The position numbers and the translations under genes are program-made. The notes below the pieces were generated by a model. It had not been told where the DNA came from. It worked only from the letters and a program-made list of their open reading frames with translations, and did not search any database. A DNA stretch of 64,000 nucleotides, taken from Epiperipatus broadwayi (lineage: Eukaryota; Onychophora; Udeonychophora; Euonychophora; Peripatidae). The stretch spans positions 5,978,264 to 6,042,263 of the forward strand of contig JAQFVV010012434.1 in NCBI GenBank assembly GCA_028023455.1, given 5' to 3'. Positions 11,673 to 25,129 of this stretch are shown one piece after another. Every line of letters starts with the position of its first letter. Positions within the stretch are counted from its first letter, which is position 1.

Positions 11673-14600
11673 TGTAACTGAAAGGTACACCCAGAGCATA
11701 ACAGGCAAAATTAATGATACAACACAAGACTGACATAATGTAATTCAATCATGGCCAGGGTACACCGTGAAGACCCATCGCAACATTACATCAAGGTATA
11801 TTAAATTACTCCAAAATAGTGATTATTCATTTAATAACTATTCTCACTAATGAATGTATCTTAAAACTTACATTTCAAAATTTTAAACTGAGATTTTATT
11901 TACATAAGACTTTATGGCCGATTGTGAACGAGATGGTATGATCCATAAAACTACTAAAAGATTACTTTTCCAGAATTAAATATATGATCCATTAAATCAA
12001 TAATAACTATCACATGGTGAATATAGGCCATTTAACAAGATAATAATAATTATAATCAGCATAGTAACATGATTGGTTGTAGCTCAGATATACTCAGGAT
12101 TTTAATACAGCATTGTTATTATGTATGGTATTTGCTTTGTAATAAAAGGTAAGCAACATGAACTTTAGGTTCTTTCACCATTAATTTGAATGTCAACTTG
12201 AATCGATAGCAATGAGGCTCTTATTGTAATAGGTAAAGCATCAGTTATAATATTAGAAAACAGGTTCAATCATAATGTTGGCTAGGAAATTTATTTATTA
12301 ATTTAGGTCCTAATATCTCAAACACCAATAGAAGTAACAGATTCTGGGTTATATTCTAAAATTAACAAAGCAAAACTGAAGTGATGAAAGAGGTAAATGG
12401 GATTTTGTTATACCTTGGACATCACTAATATTCTCCTAGAATTTCAGTAAACCTTGGGTGCATTATCAGTGACAATATGTGCTCTAATATCTAACTTATT
12501 TAATATGATAGATTTTCTGGTTCTATGTATGACAAATAGTAACAGTATAGTTGGGTTAAATTATAAAATTAATATTTATTTACAACTTTATCAATACCAA
12601 TAAATAATTGATTATTACAATTATCAAAAATAAATAAAATAAAACACCATCACATGTGCTTGTTTTTATACATGGAGAATGTACGTAAACTCCAAAACAA
12701 ACACAATATAAGGTTTTCTTGCAAATGGATTTGATTTCAGCCTTTATAGGGGAGAGGATGGGTTTGAACACCTAGTCAATAATATCTCCAATATGTTAAT
12801 ACCAAAACCACACACCTATACCCCAGATTTATATTAATAATTGGTATTGGTAAACATGCAAAAGCTGACATGCATGTAGAGATAATTTATCAAAGAGAAA
12901 ATTTGAATCACAACTCAGTTTGATATATCATACAAATTTATAGAAATAATTTATCAAATGCTCTTTTAATAGCTGATAACTGAACATACGGATCAATCTA
13001 AAATGAGGGAAACAACATTAACATCATAATGTATGGAGACTGCCCAAGCACATTTATACAACAAATAGCAATGGTATTCCTGCGGATATATTCATTCATG
13101 CAAAGAAACAAAACATTAAATGCCCTGTGGGTTTTCTAACCATCATTAGAGCAACAAGCACCATTACAGAATGTTCCATGGATTAAACACCAATGTAGAA
13201 ATCAATATAAAGAATATAATAAAATGGCAAGGGATCATTCTGCAGATTTAACCATTAGCACAGAATAATGCCATATAACATTATGAAATAGTGCAGACAT
13301 TCACTTCCCAAGTAAGAGACATAAAATTACCATCATCTATAAAACTGCTAAATTAGGAGACTCATTTAGTCTTATGAGCGCGAATTAAGACATAAAATGA
13401 AATAGGTACTTTAGTATGGGAAATAATTGATAACAGATGACTCTGCCTAGAACATGGGCAGAATAATGATACATAGTAAATATAATATGAGCATAGGCAC
13501 AAAAATCCTGGAAAGACATACAGGACTAAGCCATATGGTGTTGGTGCATGTTATAGATTCACTAATAATCATTAAACCTTTACATGAGTGCTGTTCCCTA
13601 ATAATTGATTCTCTTCTATCCCTATATCATATGTTCAATCCAATTATTAATAATTATTTTAGGCACAATATAATGTATACCTTGAGACTTCATACATGTA
13701 TAACAATAGAAACCAAAATAAAATACACACTCATTCAAATGACTGCACTAAATTAAAATACAATATTTCAAACATATTGAAATATTCACTAAATGAAGTT
13801 AATAATACATTTTCTTAAAACTTAATGTACAACATATAAATTAAATAGTTTTTCAATTAAAACATATAGAATTTTTCAAGTTTGATTGTATTCCTTTTCG
13901 TTTTCACCCATCATGAATATTTATGTTGTTTCACATATAGGCTCTCTGAATATGTGGGATATTTATTAAAAAAATATGACCGGTATAATGCCGCAACATG
14001 TGAAAATATATCAACTCCATATAAATAATCTTATGAATGTTTGAGGCTGATCCTTTTCTTTTTTTTAATACATTGTCACACCAATATCGAGCATCCCTCC
14101 ATGTTAATCAATTTCATAATTTGTAATTAGAGTATCCCTCAAAAGTTAATAAACTTTCTTACTTCTATTTAAGCATTACTACAAAGTTAAAATATTTCAT
14201 TATTTTCAATTTATTTAGCCAGTATCATAGACTAGGAATGATTGTCCAAGCAGATAATTGTCCCATGATTGCTATGACAGTGATAAAGTAACTGTCTGCT
14301 TAGTTATTTTCTTTCAACATCTATATTATTTTTTAACAATAAGATGATAACTCACATAGCAAAAATATTATCTCTAACATAAGTCCAAAGTGGGATATAA
14401 CTAAAACTTCACTGTTCCAATACTGGTTACTGTAGCATTCAGCTCCACATATAAATGGTAGAACTATATAATTTAAAATTATAAAATAAAACATTATATC
14501 AAAGGTTAATATAGTTTGTAAACAATAAAGAATATTTCCAGGTTGATTGACCTTTAAAGACTTATTCCCATTGTCGTGGTTGATAATACCAGTACATTTC

Positions 14601-15160
14601 AATTGTAGATGTTTTGGAAGATAATCGGCAGTTACGATTTTCAGTTAGCAGGCTTGAACAGACTTGTTTAAATTTAGCTACTCATATTGTTATTAGCCCA
14701 TAATAACATCCCAAATTTGAATTATATAAGAAAATTTTAATTTAATTTCTTTGTTTTTAAAGAATAGATTTTTTTTTTTACATACTTATCATCTCTATTT
14801 CAGTTAATAATAAAAAAAATTTCTTGGAATGTTCTTTCCCTTTTATCCAATTACATTTCTCATTTACATATTTCTGTTAAAAATGAAAGAAAAAATGCAT
14901 TTATTGTATTCTATTGAATAATTCAAGATAATTAAATAATCATCTTAATTAAACTAAAGTTAATCTTTAGGATTAGTTAAAGGGAAAACAAATAATAATT
15001 ATGATTATTACTTATATCTTACTAAATTTGATATATATTGTTGGTTTTGCAGGTTAAACAAAGCTTGTCCAACACAGAGATTGGAAAAAGCCAAAACCAA
15101 TACTGAAAAAAAAAAAAAAGCAAAAAAGAAATGGAATTATATAATCTCATCATTGACAAC
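11673..15160 (-). repeat. 3.49-kb long direct repeat, copy 2 (possible 5' LTR of a gypsy-like element)
   Basis: Homologous along its whole length to 4843-8595 and in the same orientation. It starts with TGTAAC (11673) and the shared part ends in CATTGACAAC near 15160. It lacks the 309-bp foldback found in copy 1. Near its right end (about 15055-15100) it has an extra 25 bases inside a GGTTTTG...CAAAACC hairpin. No protein is recognised; reading frames up to 100 codons here are not conserved between the copies. See copy 1 for the LTR interpretation and its weaknesses. Confidence 0.75.
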
Positions 15161-17249
15161 TTTAATTAATAAGCAGTTCTTAGGGGATCATATATTATCT
15201 TTGGAGGTCATGGTATTGGCTAATTAATGGCTATTTAATTTGAAGTATATTCAATATGATTGCTCCTTTATTAGATTATCAAAGGCTTTCCTTCTCATCT
15301 GTGTGCCCTTTTTTCACCAAACTTCATTTATATAGCTCGGTATTGGACTATTATGATTTTTTTCATGCCATTAATTCCTTCCTATACTGTTAAATCAAAA
15401 TTTGTTTGTGCCAACACATTTCTATTTTTCAATTCTCTTTAACTTTCTCTGTATTCAAATACATAATTCTAAGGCCCTTGACATTGAAAAATATCATCAT
15501 GGACACATATTGTAATCTTACATGAAGCAGTATTATAATGAAATACTTGTCTAAAATGCCTTCTATAAAACCTAATGAAATAACTATGCTTATTAAACTG
15601 CTCATTTAAGTTGTAATGTTACTAATGATAAAGATACAAAATAATTGATGATTGTAGTAATAAGCATATCATAAAGGAATCTTTAAAATCTAATATACAA
15701 TAACCCTTATACTATAGTTGTCACTACTACAGCTGCTCTTAATAAAACTATGGTATAGAAAAAACACTAAAAAGATATGTTCTTTAGAAGTTCATCATCT
15801 GAAGATTGCATAATGTTGGATTTCCTGTGTTACGTTAACGATACAAAAAAGTTTATATAATGCTACACATGCCCACTTTATTTAAATTTGTTTCAATGTT
15901 AGGTTCAAAAAATTTTGAAGCTTTATTTCATGTTTAAAAGTATTATTGCTGGTGCAAACTGAAAACTATAAATCAAAGTTACTCAAAGTAATGGAATTAG
16001 CTCAATAAATGTAAATGCTGTTAATTATCGAATTTTTGAATATGTAGATTGATTGCTGTGATCACTTTATTTAGACAATAGTAACTTTAAATTTTGATTC
16101 ATCAATGATCACAGTAATAACATCTTATGAAATGTTATAGTTAGAAATCAGGATGTAAAAGAAGTTAATATTAGTCTGGTACTTTCTAAAAATTTTGCTC
16201 TGGTCTACAGATAAGTAAGCTCCTAGACTAAATGATAGCATAATTCAAAAATAAATTCTATGCCCAGAATTTGAAGTTTATTCACTAAAAGCATTTGTGC
16301 TAAGTTTAATCAATAGTTCAAAACAAGTTAGCAGCAATTTAGACTATCAAACTAGTCACTGAGATATACAATTTTTTTTAAAAATATAAATCTGTTTTGG
16401 GTTCATAAAATTATTGACAATAGTTGTATTATTAGGAACATGATTTTTTAAATAAAAAATCATTCTCTTCATGGTTGAATAAGAAAATGTATCTGAAACT
16501 TTAACGAATAACAAGACTTAAAAATAATTTGTGGATTAAAATTGCTAATCATACTCATTTTAGCTATTTTTTGATGCATTAAAATAAAAATATGAAACTA
16601 ATAAACAATATCATAATTCTATTAATAATTCTCATATTATTTAGAATCGTTAGACATTTCTCTCAGAAAAAGTGTAGCAATTCCATTGCTTTAAATCAGC
16701 TTTACCATTTCCATAATATTGTTCTCAAAGGAAAAATTTATTTTAAGGGCATTCTTTCCTTATTGATGATGCTTCATGTGAAACTTATTATCTGACAAAG
16801 TTGAATGTTAGAATTTTTTCAAATATTTTAATAATTATAAAGGAAATGTCAGGTTTTAAAGAATTTGATAGATTTATTACAAATCTACTGTTGTTTCATT
16901 CACATTAAAAAAAACCTTAAAAAAGAATTTGTTTATTTTCTGAAAGTGTTTAACATCACTGATATTATCATTGATGATATTTATGCACTTTGTTCTTATT
17001 TACAAGTCCGTTGTTAAATATTTAATAAGGTCAAATATAAATTTTTGAAATATTATTCATTTATAAAATTAAATTAAAAAAATAACAATTTTTTAAATTT
17101 TAGTATAAAATAAAGATTTTATATAGAAGTGAAAGGTTGAGCATTTTCAAAACCTTCCACCAGCTAGAATATAAAATGTTAAAATTGATTTTTTAATGTG
17201 ATAATGGTAATATTTTAAACAAATTGAGAATGCACTTAATAATATATTG
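15161..17249. other. AT-rich non-coding stretch
   Basis: No gene or clear repeat recognised. Short hydrophobic reading frames (for example near 16592-16795) lack any family signature and fit AT-rich background. Confidence 0.6.
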
Positions 17250-18440
17250 ATTTTAGATTTAAAAAAATATCCAGTTTAATGAGATTAAAACAGATCTATA
17301 TAATCTTAAAAACATAAGGATCAAGAATCCTGATAGAATACCTATAAAAGTTTTCAAATGTGATATATGAGCTGAAATATATATTTTTTTTACAAATATA
17401 TAATCCCGTTGTCTCATCAGATCTTAATCCTTTCAACATTTTCTATTTCTAAAAATAATGGATATTGCACAAAAGATTCCATTACTTGTGGTATGCCATT
17501 ACTATCCATTAGTCAACAAGGATTTTCTTTTAGTGGATAGATAAATAATTACTAAAACCGGTGAACTTTTAAAAATCAAAACATGTTTTTTAATGGGAAG
17601 AAAAATTCAATAAGTGTTATGAGAAAAAATGTGATTTATTTAATATTTTTAACAATTTGATCATAGATATGCTTTAATTATGTGGCAATGACTACTGAAG
17701 TTTGTCCATATTATACAACTGTTACATGTTGTCAAGAAAAAGTGCTGACATAAAAGTGGTGAAATTAAAACAAGCGTACTATCACCAGTTTTGTTTCCCA
17801 TTTTCTCAGTGATCTTCAGAATAATTTATTGATGGCTTTGTAAGTCAAGATTTGACTGAATTTTTAATTTGAATCAATTAAAAGCAAAATCTAAAATTTC
17901 ACTTTATTTTTTGTTTCTAGATTTATAGCATATGAAGGTAAGAGAACAATCAAAATACTCTAAATCACATTTTGAATGTTATAAAAAAAGTTTGAATGTT
18001 ATAAAAAAAAAATTGTTTGATAATTAATAATCAGATACTGATGAAAGATTGAGAATGTTGATCAGCTTAAACATCTTGTTATTAGGTAAAAAGACAGACT
18101 TGGATGTTGAAATGCAACAGTCATACATGTGGTGTTGCTAAATTTAACAAGTTAAAAGGTAGGATTTATTATCATAAAGATATAACGACTTCAACTAAAT
18201 TGGTTATGTACAGGATTATTTATCACATTGTTATGGAAGTGGAATATTATTAATACAACATTTAAGCACTGGAAAAAATTACATTAGATGCTCAGTAATA
18301 TTTTGAAAATATTTCAAAACCAGAAGAACTAAATTCTTCAGTTTATGGGATGATATTGAATATACTATTGTAAATATATATTTTCTTGTATCAGCACAAA
18401 AAAAAGACCCTTTTATCGTTAAAAAAAGATTACCTCAGAC
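17250..18440 (+). pseudogene. heavily decayed non-LTR retrotransposon reverse transcriptase
   Basis: Several LINE RT landmarks are in order on the plus strand but in shifting frames. PDRIPIKVFKCD near 17325 corresponds to the 'PGPDGIPAEVFK' motif. FVHIIQLLH near 17700 is followed by SVLSPVLFPIFS near 17780, the 'QGCVLSPLLF' motif. A GRIYYHKDITTSTKLVMYR block at about 18160-18215 matches the post-palm 'S..TK..VYR' segment that precedes 'LYGSE.W'. The YADD box and endonuclease are not visible. Many stops show an old copy. It is separate from the LINE tails at 1108 and 31855. Confidence 0.6.
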
Positions 18441-20186
18441 ACATTGAAAAGGTGCAATATTGATTGCTTTCATAGAAAGGATTTTGTTAATGATAAAATG
18501 TAAAGAGGCAATTACGTTTATGCTTTTTTAGAAAAAATTTTTGCTCCAGAAAAGATTAAGACAACATCATGAGATAGTAAATAGATTAAAGAACCAGCAT
18601 ATGATATATATATATGTTATTTTTATAGATTAGTTTATAAAGTTATTTTTTTCTATCTGGAGTTAGAATGATTATATCTGTTCATGACTGCTGATAAAAT
18701 ATATATTTATATAATGGGTTTAAGAAGTTATAGTTATTATACATTTTTAAGTTCTGAAGTAGGTTTCCTAGTTTACATATCTAAGTGAACATACCAACAC
18801 TTGCTTTCAATTGCAAAAACTTTTTTAATTACAATAAAAATAATTAAGCACAGATAGTAAAAACTTTATATGTGCAAAGTAATTTGTGTTTTAAACACTA
18901 TTTTGATTTTTATTTGATTATATGCTCATTATAATCTTTTTCTAATACAGTAATTAATGAAACTTTACACAGTACAGTATCATAAATAATTATTTATATA
19001 TTTTACTTTAAAAGATTATTTATGTGTACTAAAAATAAATAAAAGTATATGAGCTAGACCTAAAACATATAGAAAATGACTGTAAAAGTGAGCAGGACAG
19101 ATATTAAACAAGACTCAAGTTGTTGCAATGTTGCTTAAACTCTTTGTTAAGTGTAAATACATTCATGTATGGTCAGCAAATCTCATATTATAAAATAAAT
19201 TAACATCAAATATAAAAATTTGTGTCATAAACTTTATTTATTTAGACTTAAGATAGGAGCATATATCAGGCACACATTTGAATTGACAAATGATTTTAGA
19301 AAGACAGTATAAGCTTGAAAAATGAAGTTCATTAGTCTTACATCAAATAAACTGTACTATTATTTTGAACAATGATAGCAATAACAGCAGCTCTGCATAA
19401 AGTCAAAAAGTACAACTGATTTCCTTAATATAATATAGAAATACAGAAAATTTCTTTTTGTGTGTATCAAACATTATGCATATGAAACTTTTTTTTAGAA
19501 ATAAATCTTTTGAAAGCTAATTAAAAAATTCCAATTTGTATCCTGTGTTCAGTATCAGAAAAATTATTATACATTTTTGTAAATCGTTATGTATAAAAGA
19601 TAATCTAAAAAATTCCACTTAAAAAAAATTAATTAAATAAAAATTTCAGCATTTAACAGATAGCCTTCAAGATGTTAAGAGATTTTGTCTCCATCTCTGT
19701 ATAATTGATTATTAGTTTAATATCTATTAAGTGCCACAGTTCATCTGGCTGATATTTTAACTTCATCCTGAATTACCAACGATGTTGATAAAGATATACT
19801 TATAAACATCAGAGCTTCAAGAATAGGTGATCCATTCTACTTTTGATCCTTTGTCTACCATTTGTTTTTAATTCATAGTCTGGTAATATATTCCCATTGT
19901 CTACATATACATCAAACAATGTTTAATTTAATGTTAACACAGTATTATGTAGGTTTGCTGAGTTGTTAGAAAGTTTACTAGAGAGAGTATTTGTCAAGTT
20001 TATAAAATATCTAAATTTGTCTATTCCCCCCACCCCCCTTTACAACATTGTATTTATAAGCTATCTCATACATAGTTTAATTGAAAATAGAAAACATGAT
20101 ATTCCGATACCCAACTTTTCAGACTGGTCTTTTCTTAAAAACAAATCTTTTTGCATTCAACAATTATGCATTAAAATGCTAGCCTG
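18441..20186. other. AT-rich non-coding stretch
   Basis: No recognisable gene. A short frame at 19963-20196 has no family signature. Confidence 0.55.
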
Positions 20187-20300
20187 TGTAGTTTAATGCA
20201 GGGGTGGAATGAATAACTCTGGAATTTAAGTTCCATGAATCTTAACTCCAACTCTATCTTTTCTGTAATTGACTTCTCATGAACTTCTAAACAATAAACT
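20187..20300 (+). mobile_element. tRNA-derived SINE copy
   Basis: TAGTTTAATGCAGG resembles a tRNA A box and is followed by an ACTCTGGAATTTAAGTTCC segment, like an anticodon arm plus a decayed B box. The block is shared with 47296-47400: both have TTTAATGCA, then CTCTGGAAT.TAA.GTTC, then TGAACT and CAATAAA. Two dispersed copies of one short module with pol III promoter-like boxes support a SINE. Confidence 0.55.
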
Positions 20301-23300
20301 ATTTAATTATATTCCTAATATGATGTTTAGCCCATGCTTTGCGTAAATATGAGAACATAAATCTACAGAATAAATCAACTTTTCAGGATCACATAAAAAA
20401 ATTGTATATAATAATCTCAAAATACATACATTAATAAACTAAAATTTTTCTATATATCGAGTGCTTATGATATATATTTCTATTAATTCATTTTGTAAAC
20501 AGTATTTTAGTTTTATCAAGAACACTTAATTCATACAATAATAATAATAATCAAAAAACAATCAACACTTTCAAAATTTTTTTACAAGAGTAGTTCATCA
20601 GAAATAATCTCTAGAATTACAAAACACAACCTTCTAGAAAATTATTAAATGTTCACAGCAGAAAAATAATGGAATATAATATCAGCATTTCACATTTCAA
20701 AGATACAAATTCCTTTAACATACCTATAGATACATTTCAAAATTGCATATCCTTAATTTTAGGGATAAAAATAATCTAAAACTAAAGCTGTGGATGAAAA
20801 AGAAATACACAAATTATAAATATTAACAGAGCAAGAATTTTATAATGCATGTTAATCCTTTTAAATATTTGCAAAGCTGCTTAACTGGTGAATATTAGTA
20901 AAAAATTCAAAGATGAATTGCAATCAATAAACAAACTTTTAATAAGGATAGAATCTAAGTAAATTAAAAAAAAAAAAAAATCAAATGTTTTATATAAATT
21001 GTAATTTTGCATGAAGCAAAAAAAAAATTGAATGATTAGAAAAGAAAGGAGAAAAAATTGAAGGTTTTAAAAATATGATTTGGTGAAGAAATGTAAGAAA
21101 ATTGAAAAGAGTAAGAAAAAATCTATTCATTAAAAATTAGAAGTTAGATAAGACAAATACTTAAAAAAAGGCAGGAAAAAAAAATTAATAGATGGAAACA
21201 AATAAATAATAATGTCCAAAAAGTAAACTAAAACTGAAACAATTGATAAAAAAATTAAATATACTACCAGAACAATTAGTTTAGTTTTTTTCAATATTCG
21301 GAAAGATGCTCAAATGATGAAGAATGGTAAAAAATATGATGGTAGAGATATTACATAAATGTAATGATAAATTTAAGACTAGATTGTTCTGGCAATTCAT
21401 TCTAGCTGAAATTTAAATCAAGGTCAGTGAAAGATATCCATTCATAGCTCATCCATTAATTTTCTACCATTTACACTTGAAGTATAAAAAAAATTCTAAA
21501 TAAAATAGTATTACTTATTTTCTTCTTACTACAAATTCATTATCAATTTAAATTATGATAATTGTGTATTAAAGTGTATCTGCGTTTGTTTATCAATAAT
21601 AACACTTTATTTTTGAAAGTATTATATAGCATATGAAATACTTATTAGGATTTAATAGTCACAAAAATTTGTAATTGTTTTTTAAAAAAATTTAATATAC
21701 AATTTAAAACAAATTATTTACAATTTTTTTCAAAAAAATACATCAATTTTTTTTTGGTATATTGATTCAAAAATTTCTAATATTTTAAAAGACAAATGCC
21801 AAACACCATAGAAATGAAATTAAACCAACAACAATAACAAAACTATAGTATCAAAATACAATTAAAAAGACTATAGTATCAAAAACAAATCTGAATATAG
21901 ATTAAATATTACTGATTGTTGACATTTAGAATCAATCTGATAATTGAACTCCTTAAAAATCAGATTAAAAAAGATAAAATAAAAAATATAGCATATGCCC
22001 ACTATATAAGTATTGCATTGACAAATTATATTTGATATATTTCTGCAACAATTATGAACAAGAATACTAAAAATTAAGTGTAAATTAACATTAGATATAT
22101 ACATATATATAGAATTATATTATAGAAATTAATCTAATATTTTAAATTCTTCTTGAAATTTAATAAATGTAAAACTCATTTAATGAATGAAATCAATTAA
22201 TAACTTTAGAAATATTTGTATATATCTAATAATAGATCTGAACAAATTTCACATTAATTTTTTTTAAAATAATGATCTTTTTTGTTTATTTTCTAATCCT
22301 AATTTTGTAGTTATTTTCTTTGATATTTTATATACATAACTCAAATCTTCAAATGCCACTTTACAACGAACATATTATAAGAGGTCAAATTGATAATGAC
22401 TTTAATATTCAAGAATTTCCAAAAACTCTATCAAGCAAATGTAAAATTGTCTTCAAAACATTCTTGTAGTTTCATAAAAGCTCAATTATTTCACAAAGTG
22501 CAAGTCTCACAAGAAATTATTAAAATTAGATTTACAAAATCATACTCTGACATTGTTTATTTCTATTAATACTATAATTTATATATTCATTTTAGAAAAC
22601 TTTTGAATTTTATATATTTTTTTAACAAAAGATGGAGTCATTTAAAAAAAAAATGCAGTTTCCATTCATGGTTTTTAAATGCTTTTATTGAAGTTGAAAA
22701 ATCTGTTTGTTCATTTTGATTGTAATGCAAATTAATTTTTACCATGAGCCAAAACAAATTAAATACACTTCTTTGTTACTTTAAAGTATTTATTATTATT
22801 AATAATTATTATTTCATAGAATTATCATTTATTTTTTTCTATTTTTAAAATTCTAAAATAGTCACTCATTATATTATATTATTGAATTAAAATGGGGGAA
22901 AGGGAAAAGTACAGAAATAAAATGACATCTGAAGATGACTGCAAGGAATAGTCAAAATTGTAATTATAATAATAAATATTTTTTGCTTAAAAGGTGTAAG
23001 AAGATTGTAATTATTTAAAAAAGATATATTGTTGAAAAAAAAATAAAAATAATATTCAAAACTTTTATTCAAAATATTTTAAAATTTTTTTTTTTTTTTT
23101 TTACCAAAAAAATAAATAAATAAATAATAATATTCAAAACTTTTATTCAAAATATTTTAAAATTGTATTTTTTCTTTAACAAAAACATCAAAATAATTAG
23201 TCTTAATTTCTACTTTCAAACAACTTAAGAAATTTTTTTTTTTTCAAAAGAGCATCATTTCATAAAAGACACAAAAAGTGTAAAATAAAATAATCATTTT

Positions 23301-24945
23301 CTATCAATATGAGAACAATGATAGAAACTAGAAAACAAAACAAAAAATAATTTTAGGTACTGTATTGACAAATGATACAACACAACTTGCAATAATAAAT
23401 ATTGTATACACTTTTTAAATAAATCAATTCTATAGTACTTTTAATAAGGTTCATTTAACATCAAGTTAAGTAATTTATATTAAAAAACTTTAATGCAATG
23501 ATTCTGTATTATAGATGAAATTCATTGTATTAATATTTAAAATCTGTCTTCAAATTAATGGAAAAATAATAGCAACAGTTTTTCATTTAACTTCCCTTAA
23601 GATGAGCTATTAGATTCTACAGGCATTGTCTTTTAGCAATTTCAAATCTTTTAATTTTTATTTGTCTGTAGAAGATGAAGTGATTGATTTAACTCCATCT
23701 CTACTAAATGAATGAATAAGCCATCTATCCCTGTAAGTATAGAAGCTAACGTTTTTCCAGAGCTTTTCTCCAACATGATTGAATAGTTTTCTGCCATTAC
23801 ATATAATTGAAGAGAAATTATGTCCAGACTTAAGTTTCACATCAATCATAAGTATACTATTAAAGAGAAAAAAGTATGGAACTCAACAAATCTGTCATAT
23901 CAGAAATTGTCTGCATTTCAACCAAATATAAGTCTAAGAGAGCTTTATTCTGCAGATATCATGCTCTACAATAGATTTTTCAGTTATGATCTAGTCTATA
24001 TTTTAGTGATAATAAATGAATGCTAGATTAAAAAAATAAAGATTTTGATATAACAAATTAGATCTTATAGATTACTGCAATATAAATTTTAACGGTGCTT
24101 AGCAGACACAGACAAATAGCAATTAATGAAGTAATAATAAACTTACTGGTTATAATATCACTTGATATGATACCTCAAATCCATTAAAAAAAAAATTCAA
24201 ATTGTGTCAATGCGCATAGTCATAATGAATGTCCTATATGGAGTTGGATACAAGCAAAAATTCAAATTTAGATGCTAACATTCATAGCTCAAGCAGTTCT
24301 ACCAATCATTTTACTATTCTTGTAAAAATGCATTACATTTTTTTCTTCAAGCAGATAGTTAACAAAACTATCTGCAAACAAAATTTAATTTTGTAGCATC
24401 CTAAAAATAAATAGAAAGAATATTCCAACAGTATTACTGAATTATATAAGAAATCTAAAATGAAAAGAGGATTCATATTTTGAAAATAATAAAAACAGTG
24501 ATTTTCAGTTTTTAGTGTGGAGAAATAAAAAACAAATTCTTATGTTTAATGCTTATCCACCACCTTCTGGTGAAAATGCTTCTAGCAAAAAAAAATCATG
24601 ATAATCATATCCAAACCTGTTGCAATAAAAATAAACAATTGCTATATGGGTGAAGTTAGATTGGCAATGAAGTTTTTCCATTATTGTCAGGATAATGATT
24701 GTCATTCTGGTACTACCTCAATATAGTTGCTTCAAATACCTATGTTTCGCATCATTTTATATATTACATATTTGAAAGCTAAAAATCATTTAGACCCATT
24801 TTGTTATTTAATGACTATTTTTCCAAGAATAAAATTTAGTTCAATAATCTGTTTGCCATAATGTTTAAATAAAAATGCACTCCATCTCTTAAAAAAAAAG
24901 ATATGAAAACTAATTTTGCTGTTTGGAATGTGAATTAGAATTTTT
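20301..24945. other. AT-rich non-coding stretch with a local duplication
   Basis: No gene recognised. At 23041-23084 and 23125-23163 the same 40 or so bases (ATAATATTCAAAAC... to ...ATTTTAAAA) occur twice, separated by a T17 run and a (TAAA)n tract. This is a small replication-slippage duplication. Confidence 0.55.
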
Positions 24946-25129
24946 TTATGTGACTAGTGAAGTGCATATTAACAGTTTTATCACTATTTTTCCAAATATA
25001 ACTTCACAGTTTCATAATGGACTTAACAGAAGCACTTTATGTGACTAGTGAAGTGCATATTAACACTGTTTTATCACTATTGTTCCAAATATAACTTCAC
25101 AGTTTCATAATGGACTTAACAGAAGCATA
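24946..25129. repeat. tandem duplication, 2 x about 92 bp
   Basis: TTATGTGACTAGTGAAG starts both units (24946 and 25037), and both end in GGACTTAACAGAAGCA. The units differ by a 2-base insertion and a few substitutions, so this is a recent local duplication. Confidence 0.92.

Noticed and set aside
11640-11673. Possible primer-binding site TGGGCCCGATTTGC next to the right-hand long repeat
   Set aside because: It lies about 20 bases from the repeat edge and does not look like the complement of a tRNA 3' end with its T-arm.
13454-13756. 100-codon frame in copy 2 of the long repeat
   Set aside because: The homologous part of copy 1 (about 6900-7200) does not keep the frame, so there is no sign of protein-level conservation.
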